NCBI GenBank assembly: GCA_023269855.1
Contig: JAGDWP010000047.1
Span: forward strand, 1-37,224
Direction of reading: 5' to 3'
DNA from: Nitrososphaerales archaeon
GTDB taxonomy: Archaea; Thermoproteota; Nitrososphaeria_A; Caldarchaeales; Wolframiiraptoraceae
DNA: 37,224 nucleotides
Notes under the pieces: model-generated
The model's database searches: none
What the model saw: the letters and a program-made list of their open reading frames with translations, nothing else
What the model was told of the DNA's origin: nothing
Shown: piece by piece, positions 18,894 to 27,963 of the stretch
Position numbering within the stretch: position 1 is the first letter of the stretch
Layout of the letters: each line of letters opens with the position of its first letter
Made by a program: the position numbers and the translations under genes

Positions 18894-20954
18894 TCATGTC
18901 AGCCTGTATATTCCAGGTTTAGGAGTAAACAGTTTTCCATCACTTAATAATCTGTTTAATATCATTTTGATTTCTTGTTCTTCTACACCGTATTCCTTCA
19001 ATGCTTCTTTAAGCTCGGCATCTTCAACATATCCTTTCTTCTCCTGGATTTCTCCAATAATCTTTAACACTAGGCTGAACTTATCTCTAATACTCTTAGG
19101 TTTACCGGTCAATATTACGTCTATGTCTGGTTTACCTGTCTCTACATCTATCCCGACTTCTGACAAACTCTTCTTCATTAAGTCGATTACATCTATCACA
19201 TCTTCTTCTGTTACATATTCTCTCAAAGCTGCTCTAGCTCTAGCCTCAGCCAGTCTTACCAAAGACTCCAATTGCCTAGCAGTAATAGCTATAGTAGAAG
19301 TCTGCTGATATATGCTTCTCATCTGTAGATAGAAATTCTCTATCAGTTTTGCAGCTCTCGGAGTTAGCTCAGGCTGAATTCTTTTAGCGTAAGCAATGTA
19401 TTTTCTTAAGATTTCAGGTTTTATAGGCGGCTCAGAAGGTGGTGTAGACCTGCTCTGGAGCGTGAGAATGTGAGATGCTATCTTCTGATCCTGTTCAGGG
19501 ATAGGCTCATCTCTCAGAACGAATATTAAATCAAACCTGGACAAGATCGTGATGGGTAGATTTACATTGACTGTGAACGATTCATACGGGTTATATCTTC
19601 CCAGCTCTGGATTTGCTGCAGCAAGTATAGATGTTCTAGCGTTAAGCGTCGCGACAATCCCTCCTTTAGCAATGCTCACAGTCTGCTGAGCCATCGACTC
19701 GTGAATAGCAACTCTATCCTCAGGTCTCATCTTATCAATCTCATCTATGCAACAGACCCCCATATCAGCTAGAACGAGAGCTCCAGCTTCCAATATCATG
19801 TTTCCACCCTTGTCTCTAACTACTGCCGCGGTAAGGCCTGCTGCTGTTGATCCTCTCCCTGAAGTATATAGTCCCCTAGGTGCAATCTGTGCAGCATATT
19901 TTAGTAGTTGGGACTTCCCAGTTCCTGGATCTCCTACTAGTAGAACGTGGATATCCCCTCTTACTTTTACACCGTCTGGAAACTGTTTCGTTCTCCCTCC
20001 AAACAGTAAGAGCATTATCGCTTTCTTAATATGGTCTAATCCATAGATTGATGGCGCGATGCTTTCTATTAGTTTTTGATGTATGTCTGGGCTACGGGCC
20101 ATTTCTTTAAACATTTTTTCTTCTTCAGGGGTTATTTGGAGAGCTTCAGGCTCTTTGCTCGCTGTCTCTATGCTTACAGCTTCTAGATACATTCTAGAAG
20201 TCTTCAATGGTGCTTCAGCCCATCTTTCCTGTACAGCGTAGAGTATTCCTGTGACTATTACTCTATCACCTGGTCTAGCTTTATCTACCAAGTCACCTCT
20301 TAGTCCAACATCTATGCTTCTAGGTAATTGTCCAGGTGGTAGGTCCTCAGGCTTCTCTTGAACCCCGATCATTTGGTAATCATAGTATTCGCTCTTTTCT
20401 TCAATCAAATCAAATTTCTGTCTTCTACCTCTACATTTAATACTATTACAGGATTCAGGAAGGATTATTCTCTGACCATCCTGTGGAATAGTTTGTTCTG
20501 CTCCGCATGCCTTGCATCTGAAGACCGCGGTCTTTATGATCGGTTTAACTGCACTAGCTCTAACAACTAATCCGTCAATCGCTATAAGCTTCCTAAGGTG
20601 AGATGCTCTAATATCCCTAATCAGAATTACTTCAGGTAGATTGTAAATTCTAACTTTGAATTCTCTAATCTGTCCAGCATACTCTGGATCTTCTATTCTC
20701 AACTGGTTCCATGCTGCTTTCTCTAGTAGTGGTAGATATTTCAGAGGTTCATTCACAATTAAGTGACTTATTTCTTCATTGAAGATTATTAGGTCATTGA
20801 AGTCGAGAGCTATACTCGTAGATCTTTGTGCAGCGGCTCTCGCAATTATTGATCGATATTTCTCTTGCTTGAAAAATTCCATTATCTTTTCTTCAATCTC
20901 TGTAATTCCACTCATATCTATCTCCCACCCGCTGGTGAAACATATCTTATCCAT
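18894..20954 (-). CDS. mcm: Minichromosome maintenance helicase MCM (likely true start at the Met codon ending at 20915)
   Basis: Zinc-binding CxxC...C..C, 'LVGDPGTGKSQLLKYAAQIAPRGLYTSGRGSTAAGLTAAV', 'CIDEIDKM', 'SRFDLIFVL'. ATG at 20913-20915 (MSGITEIEEK) avoids most overlap with the GINS gene. Confidence 0.97.
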   Translation of the reverse strand: MDKICFTSGWEIDMSGITEIEEKIMEFFKQEKYRSIIARAAAQRSTSIALDFNDLIIFNEEISHLIVNEPLKYLPLLEKAAWNQLRIEDPEYAGQIREFKVRIYNLPEVILIRDIRASHLRKLIAIDGLVVRASAVKPIIKTAVFRCKACGAEQTIPQDGQRIILPESCNSIKCRGRRQKFDLIEEKSEYYDYQMIGVQEKPEDLPPGQLPRSIDVGLRGDLVDKARPGDRVIVTGILYAVQERWAEAPLKTSRMYLEAVSIETASKEPEALQITPEEEKMFKEMARSPDIHQKLIESIAPSIYGLDHIKKAIMLLLFGGRTKQFPDGVKVRGDIHVLLVGDPGTGKSQLLKYAAQIAPRGLYTSGRGSTAAGLTAAVVRDKGGNMILEAGALVLADMGVCCIDEIDKMRPEDRVAIHESMAQQTVSIAKGGIVATLNARTSILAAANPELGRYNPYESFTVNVNLPITILSRFDLIFVLRDEPIPEQDQKIASHILTLQSRSTPPSEPPIKPEILRKYIAYAKRIQPELTPRAAKLIENFYLQMRSIYQQTSTIAITARQLESLVRLAEARARAALREYVTEEDVIDVIDLMKKSLSEVGIDVETGKPDIDVILTGKPKSIRDKFSLVLKIIGEIQEKKGYVEDAELKEALKEYGVEEQEIKMILNRLLSDGKLFTPKPGIYRLT

Positions 20955-21472
20955 TCCTCAATTATTCTTCTGATAGTGTCGTAGAGTAGTTCTTCTTCTC
21001 TTGTAAGGTTTTCAACTAAATCTATGCTTACTCTCTTAGAAGCAAAACCGAGTATCTTGTTGAGTCTTAGCGAGATTATATCCATAATAATGTTTTTAGT
21101 ATTTTGGTCAAGTTTTTCAACATCATCTTTCACCATTAAATAGAAATACTTTGGTAACTCTTGTAGTTCACCTGGGTTATTCTTCTCTTTCCATTCTAGT
21201 TGGACTAAATTTTTCAAGTCTATGATTTTTTCTCCATACTCGATGATCCCGGCTTCCTGCAGTTTAGCTGCTGCCCACTTATTAATCATCAGCGTTGTTC
21301 CCCTCCTTAGATTCTCGAAGACTTGGCCAGGAAGCACCAGCCTCTGTACATCTCTCAATAACACAGTCTTCTTCTCAATGTTTTCATACTCTAAATCAAT
21401 AATCTTAAGCTGCTTCCTAAACTCTTCTATGACTGTTTCGACCCCCATCTTTTTCATAATATTACTCTTCAC
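20918..21472 (-). CDS. GINS complex subunit (Gins15/51-like)
   Basis: 184 aa helical protein upstream of mcm; 'LRRGTTLMINKWAAAKLQEAGIIEY', 'LPKYFYLMVKDDVEKL', 'LTREEELLYDTIRRIIEEW'; conserved mcm-gins synteny. Confidence 0.8.
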   Translation of the reverse strand: MKSNIMKKMGVETVIEEFRKQLKIIDLEYENIEKKTVLLRDVQRLVLPGQVFENLRRGTTLMINKWAAAKLQEAGIIEYGEKIIDLKNLVQLEWKEKNNPGELQELPKYFYLMVKDDVEKLDQNTKNIIMDIISLRLNKILGFASKRVSIDLVENLTREEELLYDTIRRIIEEWIRYVSPAGGR

Positions 21473-21610
21473 GGTTGAATATATCTAAGAGAGAGATTCC
21501 TGAAAATGGAGTAGACAGGGATAATGTCCTGTGAAATACTTTGAAAAGACTTAAAAAGCTATGAAAATCAAAGTTAAGCAAAAATATCACCATGACAAGG
21601 ATATGGAATA

Positions 21611-21706
<96 letters not shown>

Positions 21707-21741
21707 AATTTTATTTATCTTCTATGTAATTTTAGTAGGGA

Positions 21742-21965
21742 AAAAGAATGGTGGGGGGAGGTTAGAGGGCTTTCATCAATCTCTCCATCTTCCTCTTAAT
21801 AGTGAAACCAACGAGTTCAGCAAACCTTCGTCTAGAACTTGCTCGAATATAGAGATAGTAAACATCTTTCTTTACATAATACGTCTTTCCCATCTTTCTA
21901 TCATAGGAAATGAGAGATGAAATACTCTTACGTCTTCTCACTAATGAATTAAGTCGACTATTCAA
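21742..21965 (-). pseudogene. C-terminal fragment of a LAGLIDADG homing endonuclease, 36 bp after the tRNA-Gly
   Basis: 'YDRKMGKTYYVKKDVYYLYIRASSRRRFAELVGFTIKRKMERLMKAL' is homologous to the tail encoded at 36098-36250; shared 3' flank 'aagaatggtgggggg'. Confidence 0.8.
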
Positions 21966-22417
21966 CTTCGTCTAGAACTCTTGCCTTGGAAAGAGCATGG
22001 GATAATGCTTTCAAGTCGTGGGGGATTATGTAAAGCTGGTTCTCAACGAATTTGACTAATACCTCCTTACTGGGCTTCTGTATAGATGGATTGTGAACAA
22101 TTTTAACATTTAAGTCTTCCAATTCTTCTCTCAATTTCTTAATTATAATTTCTTAATTATTATGGATTTCGATATATTGAATCTGTCCAGAACCTCGACG
22201 ATCTCACGTATCATGTATATAACTTTGCCGAGATCAGCATCTAGTGAATCTATATCCCATGTAGGAGTTGAGCGAACAATATTACCTCTATCAAAGACAT
22301 CTTCTATTCTACTGATGTTTCCATAGACTCAGCTAATGAATCGAGGATCGATGGATCTTCATTCTCAACCTCAATCTCTACGAAATCCTCTCTTAAGGTT
22401 ACTATCCTTAATTGCAA
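21958..22417 (-). pseudogene. Broken ~150-aa gene of unknown family (frameshift plus 14-bp tandem duplication)
   Basis: TTG start with RBS-like GAGGTG; 'MQLRIVTLREDFVEIEVENEDPSILDSLAES[fs]YGNISRIEDVFDRGNIVRSTPTWDIDSLDADLGKVIYMIREIVEVLDRFNISKSIIIKK[dup]LREELEDLNVKIVHNPSIQKPSKEVLVKFVENQLYIIPHDLKALSHALSKARVLDEVE'. Reading is restored by deleting one 14-bp copy and fixing one indel. Confidence 0.65.
22133..22160. repeat. Perfect 14-bp tandem duplication (aatttcttaattat x2)
   Basis: 22133-22146 and 22147-22160 are identical; the duplication breaks the reading frame of the overlying gene. Confidence 0.95.
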
Positions 22418-22471
22418 TCACCTCAACCGTAATCACTTATACATTCGTTATATTTTGTGAAACTAGGTGGC

Positions 22472-23557
22472 TCAATTCTTGAAGTATTTCTTTTTTATAT
22501 CTCCAAGGTGGATGTAATCTAGGACTGAACCTTTAGCTTCAGTTATCTTCATGTGTTTTATCAATTTAGCGTATTTTCCTCCAGCTAATCCATCAGCTAT
22601 CAATGCAGCTCCTTAAGCAGCAGCCTTAGATCTTGCTTGAAATCCTTCAAGTTTTTCAACCGCAGCTATTTCTGATAATCTCTCTTCTAATTCTTTGTAT
22701 ATTTCAGGGATACTGCTTAGTCTCCCAGAGATTATTATTGCTTCAGGCTTCTTTACCGAGGCTTGGATGGCTCTAACGTTTTTCTCAACTCCTTCTATGA
22801 ATGCTTCCCAAGCTATCTTGCCTGACACTGTTCTTTCAGCTATTTTTGGAAAGTCTTCAGGTTTAAGCATGCCATCTCCAACTATTGTTCTTACACCTCC
22901 TGTGAACAGTAAATTCTTACTAAATGAACCTAGCAGATATGCTACTTCCCCGTCTAGAGCACCACAGGTAAGGAAACCGAGGCTTGCTTTAGTTCCACCT
23001 ATCCCATCAACTATCCTTCCCCTTTCAATAGCTATAACTGCATTAAATGCGAAACCAACTTCTACAAGGATTGCTGAAACTTCGTCATACGGAATTCCAT
23101 GACGCTTCGAGTAATCATGTACAGCTAAAACTGCGCAACATAGTTTATCGGCTGTACCCATATCGATCATGTTCAGCTTTCTATGCTCAGGAACAGTTGG
23201 GAGATGAATAACATCTGGTATAAAATATACATTCAGATTTGTTTTTCTCAGTCCTTCTACAAGTCTGGAGAAACCTGTTAGAATCGACAATTCAACATCA
23301 TCTGGTCTCACAAGAAATATTTGGAATAGGTCTTCACTTGATAATTGAGATATGTGTTTTAATGGTAAACCATATCCTGATGGACCAGCTACAGCATCTA
23401 ATGGTTCTGAATTCAGGAGTAACTGAATAAGCTTGTCAGGATCCCTATCAACTTCTTCGGTCGGTATAGATTCATCTAAGAATACTTCTTCATTTTCCAG
23501 CCCGAAGACATCAAAACTTTTAGTTCCAGGATCTATACCAATGACTCTAGGCGCCAT
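22472..23557 (-). CDS. DUF1464 family protein (ASKHA-fold, predicted butyrate kinase-like), interrupted by in-frame TAA at 22613-22615
   Basis: 'VIGIDPGTKSFDVFGLENEEVFLDESIPTEEV', 'MGTADKLCCAVLAV', 'LVEVGFAFNAVIAIERGRIVDGIGGT'. After the stop the same frame continues 'GAALIADGLAGGKYAKLIKHMKITEAKGSVLDYIHLGDIKKKYFKN*'. Confidence 0.85.
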
Positions 23558-23624
23558 TAGAGATACATACTATATTTCGCTTATAATGTTTTAACAATAA
23601 ATGAAGAAGTAGAGGTTCTAGCGA

Positions 23625-23645
23625 CCAAAAAATTTTTATAAAATC
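23625..23645 (+). promoter_or_regulatory. TATA-box promoter region for the 23672 gene
   Basis: 'gaccaaaaaatttttataaaatcttac': purine-rich BRE-like run plus TTTATAAAA about 30 bp upstream of the ATG. Confidence 0.55.
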
Positions 23646-23671
23646 TTACTGGAGAGAAAGCGGAGACTGTT

Positions 23672-24067
23672 ATGTCCTCTCAATCATACCTTAGAGATTT
23701 CTCAAAGATTGGAGTGTTCTTAATAGGCATTGCATTGATTATCTTAGCCTCAATTGTTCTACACTTCTATGTTACGTACCTGGTCAGGACTTTACCTTTA
23801 CAAACTGTTAGTAGACCTTTCAATGCATATTGTACAGTGGATAGAGCGATCATAGTAAATGCTCTACAAGACATTGAAGATGTTGTAGTGTTGGACAATA
23901 GATCCAACACGGTCTGTGCTTTCACCAAGGTAAAGAGTGGCTCAGAAGAATTATGCATGGCGAGAGAATATGGTGTCTACATAGTTCAATACAATGACTT
24001 TAAAGACGTCGTAGAGTGTCCACGACCTTTTACAATGGAACGTGAAACGCTGCCATCGAAAGATTGA
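23672..24067 (+). CDS. Membrane-anchored protein with Cys-containing extracytoplasmic domain, unknown function
   Basis: N-terminal TM 'GVFLIGIALIILASIVLHFYVTYLV', then about 85 aa with four Cys (AYCTV, TVCAF, ELCMA, VECPR); good promoter upstream. Confidence 0.7.
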   Translation: MSSQSYLRDFSKIGVFLIGIALIILASIVLHFYVTYLVRTLPLQTVSRPFNAYCTVDRAIIVNALQDIEDVVVLDNRSNTVCAFTKVKSGSEELCMAREYGVYIVQYNDFKDVVECPRPFTMERETLPSKD

Positions 24068-24133
24068 CGTACACTTGTTAAACATATAGTCTACATAGAC
24101 CTAAAAATTTGTTAACAGATGAATAGTTAAATA

Positions 24134-24159
24134 TATCGATGATGATATCGAAATCGATA
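24134..24159. promoter_or_regulatory. Imperfect palindrome at the padR promoter (candidate operator)
   Basis: TATCGAT-gat-GATATC-gaa-ATCGATA: 20 of 26 positions symmetric, immediately downstream of TATA-like gttaaatata. Confidence 0.5.
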
Positions 24160-24732
24160 ATTTTGTGTGTAAGAGCAGGAGGAACTAGAGCGAAGCACTG
24201 GATGAAGCACATAGCTGTGGCACCTAAAGGTCTATTGAGATACTATGTATTAGAGTTACTATCAGAGGAATCTAGATCGGGTTCCGAATTAATGGATTTG
24301 ATAGAAGAGAGGAGTGGGGGTCTTTGGAGACCGAGCCCAGGCTCAATCTATCCTCTACTTGAATGGCTAAGGGATAGAGGGTATGTTAAGGAAGCTCAGA
24401 CTGGGGATATCAATGTGAGGAGATATTCTTTAACGGAAAAAGGTAGGAAGTTCCTTGAAGAGCAGAGAGAAATTAAAGCTTTCATGATGAGGACTTGGAG
24501 ACTATTTGCGCCCTACGTTCTTGACACATTTTTCTACAAAACTCTTAACGATAAACAGCATGAATTAATCCAGTCAGTAAGAATGTTTATGCAAACATTG
24601 TTCTCTCTCCAATCTAAGATATGGGAGGAGGATAATAAAATGTACATTGAAGAGGTGATAACAATAGTAAAGGATGCGTCTTCAAAACTTGAAGAATTAA
24701 AGATGAAAATGGAGAGTGGTTTAGATGGTTGA
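24139..24732 (+). CDS. PadR family transcriptional regulator (probable true start ATG 24202)
   Basis: 'GSELMDLIEERSGGLWRPSPGSIYPLLEWLRDRGYVKEAQTGDINVRRYSLTEKGRKFLEEQ' PadR winged helix. Overlaps the downstream ABC gene. Confidence 0.92.
   Translation: MMISKSIILCVRAGGTRAKHWMKHIAVAPKGLLRYYVLELLSEESRSGSELMDLIEERSGGLWRPSPGSIYPLLEWLRDRGYVKEAQTGDINVRRYSLTEKGRKFLEEQREIKAFMMRTWRLFAPYVLDTFFYKTLNDKQHELIQSVRMFMQTLFSLQSKIWEEDNKMYIEEVITIVKDASSKLEELKMKMESGLDG
24254..24643 (+). repeat. 390-bp perfect direct repeat, copy A (interior of the padR gene)
   Basis: Base-for-base identical to 35358-35747 (offset 11104), compared line by line. Confidence 0.97.
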
Positions 24733-25729
24733 GTATGCGATAGTAGCTGAAAACTTAACTAAAATGTTTAACGGAAACATAGTTGCGGTTGATAACGTTA
24801 GCTTTAAAGTTAATGAGGGTGAGATATTCGGTTTACTAGGTCCTAATGGAGCAGGCAAGACCACGACAATCAATATGCTGACTACAGTTCTGAAACCTAC
24901 AAAGGGCAGAGCATCTATACTAGGATACGATGTTGTAAAGAATGCTAGCATGGTGAGGAGGCTAATCGGAGTAGTCCCCCAAGAATATACAGCAGATGAA
25001 GACCTTACAGGCTTTGAAAACCTGATATTGTGTGGAGACTTGTACGGGATACCTCGAGATGTTTCTAAGAAACTAGCTATCGAGTTACTGGAATTAATGG
25101 AGTTGACGAAATTCAAAGATAAAAAAGTTGAAACATACTCTGGAGGTATGAGGAGGAGGTTAGAGCTTGCATGTGGACTTATCAATAGACCTAGAGTATT
25201 GTTCCTTGATGAACCGACTCTAGGTTTGGATGTTCAGACTAGGTCTGCGATATGGAATTATATTAAGAAGTTGAAAGAAGAATACAATATCACTATACTT
25301 ATGACAACACATTACATGGAGGAGGCAGATAGCTTATGTGATAGAATAGCAATAATCGACCATGGTAAGATCGTTGTTTCTGGGACGCCGGAAGAATTAA
25401 AGAACTCTGTAGGAAGCGATGTAATGGAGATTATGATTAGGGAGAAAGAAGACGTGACTGAAATAATCGAGAATATAACATATGTTAAAGAAGTTCATCG
25501 AAGAGACGACGGTTCATACATAGTAAAATTAGAGGATGGTGAGACTGTGGCCCCAATGATTATTGAAAATCTGAGAAGGAATGGATACCATGTCATAAAA
25601 TTATCAATCAGTAAACCAACCCTAGATGAAGTCTTCTTAACCTATACTGGGAGAGCTCTAAGAGATTCAGAAGAAGGCAGAGAAGCAATTCTTAGCCAGA
25701 GAATAACTTTGAAGAAGGCGAGAAGATGA
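24725..25729 (+). CDS. ABC transporter ATP-binding protein (drug-resistance/DrrA type)
   Basis: 'GLLGPNGAGKTTTINML', 'YSGGMRRRLELACGLINRPRVLFLDEPTLGLD', 'MTTHYMEEAD'. Confidence 0.96.
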   Translation: MVEYAIVAENLTKMFNGNIVAVDNVSFKVNEGEIFGLLGPNGAGKTTTINMLTTVLKPTKGRASILGYDVVKNASMVRRLIGVVPQEYTADEDLTGFENLILCGDLYGIPRDVSKKLAIELLELMELTKFKDKKVETYSGGMRRRLELACGLINRPRVLFLDEPTLGLDVQTRSAIWNYIKKLKEEYNITILMTTHYMEEADSLCDRIAIIDHGKIVVSGTPEELKNSVGSDVMEIMIREKEDVTEIIENITYVKEVHRRDDGSYIVKLEDGETVAPMIIENLRRNGYHVIKLSISKPTLDEVFLTYTGRALRDSEEGREAILSQRITLKKARR

Positions 25730-26691
25730 ACATAGAAATCTATGATAGATCTGTTTTCAAAGCAATGTTGCAGGGATTCTGGGGACTGACTAGTAGAGAG
25801 CTTAAAAAGTGGATGAAAGAACCAATAATACTTTTCATGGCTATAATTCAACCAATAATGTGGATGGTCTTATTCGGGAAGTCAATGAATATTGGAGCAA
25901 TCTTCTCATCCTCCACAATCACTAACATGATTATTCCAGACATCAAGATACCAGGATACCTACTTAACCCTCCAGTAGATGGAGTCGTAACTATACCTGG
26001 CAGTGTAGCCTCGGAGATTGTTAGAAATATGCTTTCGGGCATCAGTTCGAAAGCAGTTGAATCGGTCTTCGGCGTATCAGATTATTTCAGCTACTTAGCA
26101 GTGGGAATGATCTCTATGATAACAATATTTACTTCAACTTTCTCAGGTATGTCTATTGTTTGGGATAGGCGGCTAGGGTTCTTATACAAGGTGTTAAGCA
26201 CACCTGTTCCGAGAACAGCGATAATACTTTCTAAAATGTTTAATGCAGCCATACGTTCCATCTTTCAATCAACCATCATCCTCCTCCTAGCCATCTTTCT
26301 AGGAATAAAGTTTAGCCCAACATTTAGTTTAATGAGTCTCGTAGCAATTTACATCGCTATCTTTCTATTCTCAGCTGGCTTATCTTCCCTCTTCCTAGCT
26401 TTCGCTCTCAGATCTACGAGGCATGAAACCCAGATGGCTATTGTAAACTTGTTTACTATGCCTCTGATGTTCACGAGTAATGCTTTCTTCCCCACAACAC
26501 TAATGCCTGAATGGCTCCAAGGGATCGCGAGAGTAAACCCTGTAAGCTATATAACTGATGCTCTCCGCCAACTCACAATCTACCAAATAAACTATGAGAT
26601 ACTTTTAACCGACTTTATATACCTTACAGCCTTCGCTACAATTCTCTCAACTATAGGAATAGTCTTGTCATGGAAGTACCTTACGAAGTAA
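25726..26691 (+). CDS. ABC-2 type transporter permease
   Basis: 'WDRRLGFLYKVLSTPVPRTAIILSKMFNAAIRS', 'FTMPLMFTSNAFFPTTLMPEWLQGIARVNPVSYITDALRQL'; 4-bp overlap with the ATPase gene. Confidence 0.95.
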   Translation: MNIEIYDRSVFKAMLQGFWGLTSRELKKWMKEPIILFMAIIQPIMWMVLFGKSMNIGAIFSSSTITNMIIPDIKIPGYLLNPPVDGVVTIPGSVASEIVRNMLSGISSKAVESVFGVSDYFSYLAVGMISMITIFTSTFSGMSIVWDRRLGFLYKVLSTPVPRTAIILSKMFNAAIRSIFQSTIILLLAIFLGIKFSPTFSLMSLVAIYIAIFLFSAGLSSLFLAFALRSTRHETQMAIVNLFTMPLMFTSNAFFPTTLMPEWLQGIARVNPVSYITDALRQLTIYQINYEILLTDFIYLTAFATILSTIGIVLSWKYLTK

Positions 26692-26750
26692 CGATGGAGA
26701 GGTATTCAAGTTAACTTATATGTATCCGTTTTAATCTATCTTATATAGCG

Positions 26751-27920
26751 ATGAGAATATTCAAAGATGAGGAGAAGCTTTCACCAGAGTTTGTTCCTCA
26801 ATATCTACCGCATCGTGAGAATGAATTGAATATGTTGAAGACTTTTTTCAGTAGCATAATTGATGGTAGACCATCTATATCTACAAGAGTGATCATCTCA
26901 GGAGCAGTAGGTACTGGTAAGAGTGTATTAGTGAAACTTTTCGGGCAGACAGCTGTGTCAGAAGCCTTGAAGAAGGGGGTAGACTTGAAGTTTCTATATG
27001 TAAATTGTAGGATCAGTAGGACTACCTTCTCGATACTGAGGAAGCTTATAGAACAGTTGAAAGCTAGACTTCCTGAAAGAGGGTTATCTAATGAAGAACT
27101 CTTCCACAAGTTTCTAGATTACCTCGACTATAAGGGATTATACGCTATTATAGCCTTAGACGAAGTTGAGGTACTTTTAAGAGAAGAAGGACCTGAACCT
27201 TTCTATTTATTCAGTAGAGTTGGAGAAGAAAGATTAAAGATTCCGAGAATATCTACTATATTCGTTTTTAGGAATCCTGAAGTACTAGACGCACTCGATG
27301 CAAGCACGAGAAGCAGCATTCTTGGAAACATTATCCATTTAAAAGAATACGACTATAATCAACTATATGATATATTGAAGTATAGAGCGTCTCTAGCCTT
27401 TATGCACGATGTCTTGATGGATGATTCAATACACTTAATCGCAGATATTGCAAGTGAGAGAGGGGACGCTAGATATGCGTTGGATATACTCTGGAGAGCT
27501 GGAAAATATGCTGAAGCTGAAAATGCTTCTAAAGTTACACCAGAACATGTTAGGAAAGCCACTGCAAGTGTATATCCTACTATTAGGAGAGAACACTTAG
27601 AATATCTTGAACAACATTCTAAACTGATACTATTATCTCTAGCTAAAGCTCTAGATGCTGAACGTTCAGCTTACGTAACGTCAAGCATGTTAAACGATTA
27701 CTATAAGATGGTCTGTGAAGAATACGATGTTGAACCTAAATCCTACACAAGTTTTTGGGAGGCTCTCCAAAGACTTGACGACCTTGGAATAATCAAGATA
27801 AGAGTCGTAAGCGAAGGATCTAAAGGAAGAAAATCATACATCTCTCTCCCAGGCATTCCTACATCTATACTAAAGAAGGAGCTTGAACCACTGATATCAA
27901 GTAAACAATTAAGAAAATAG
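26751..27920 (+). CDS. cdc6: Orc1/Cdc6 replication initiator
   Basis: 'PQYLPHRENELNML', Walker A 'GAVGTGKSVLV', 'IIALDEVEVLL', sensor/lid region, C-terminal winged helix 'SYTSFWEALQRLDDLGIIKIRVVSEGSKGRKSYISL'. Confidence 0.93.
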   Translation: MRIFKDEEKLSPEFVPQYLPHRENELNMLKTFFSSIIDGRPSISTRVIISGAVGTGKSVLVKLFGQTAVSEALKKGVDLKFLYVNCRISRTTFSILRKLIEQLKARLPERGLSNEELFHKFLDYLDYKGLYAIIALDEVEVLLREEGPEPFYLFSRVGEERLKIPRISTIFVFRNPEVLDALDASTRSSILGNIIHLKEYDYNQLYDILKYRASLAFMHDVLMDDSIHLIADIASERGDARYALDILWRAGKYAEAENASKVTPEHVRKATASVYPTIRREHLEYLEQHSKLILLSLAKALDAERSAYVTSSMLNDYYKMVCEEYDVEPKSYTSFWEALQRLDDLGIIKIRVVSEGSKGRKSYISLPGIPTSILKKELEPLISSKQLRK

Positions 27921-27963
27921 GATTGCCTAGAAAAAATGTTTCAGCTGAAAGCAGCTAACCAAG

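Noticed and set aside
23888-23910. Inverted repeat GTGTTGGA-caataga-TCCAACAC
   Set aside because: Inside a CDS and within chance expectation for 8-bp arms.
24721-25185. 154-aa minus-strand ORF
   Set aside because: Lies fully antisense to the ABC ATPase Walker A region; shadow ORF.
26691-26751. Possible replication origin upstream of cdc6
   Set aside because: Only ~60 bp, with AAGTTAACTT and an A/T-rich promoter but no recognisable ORB repeats or AT-rich unwinding element.
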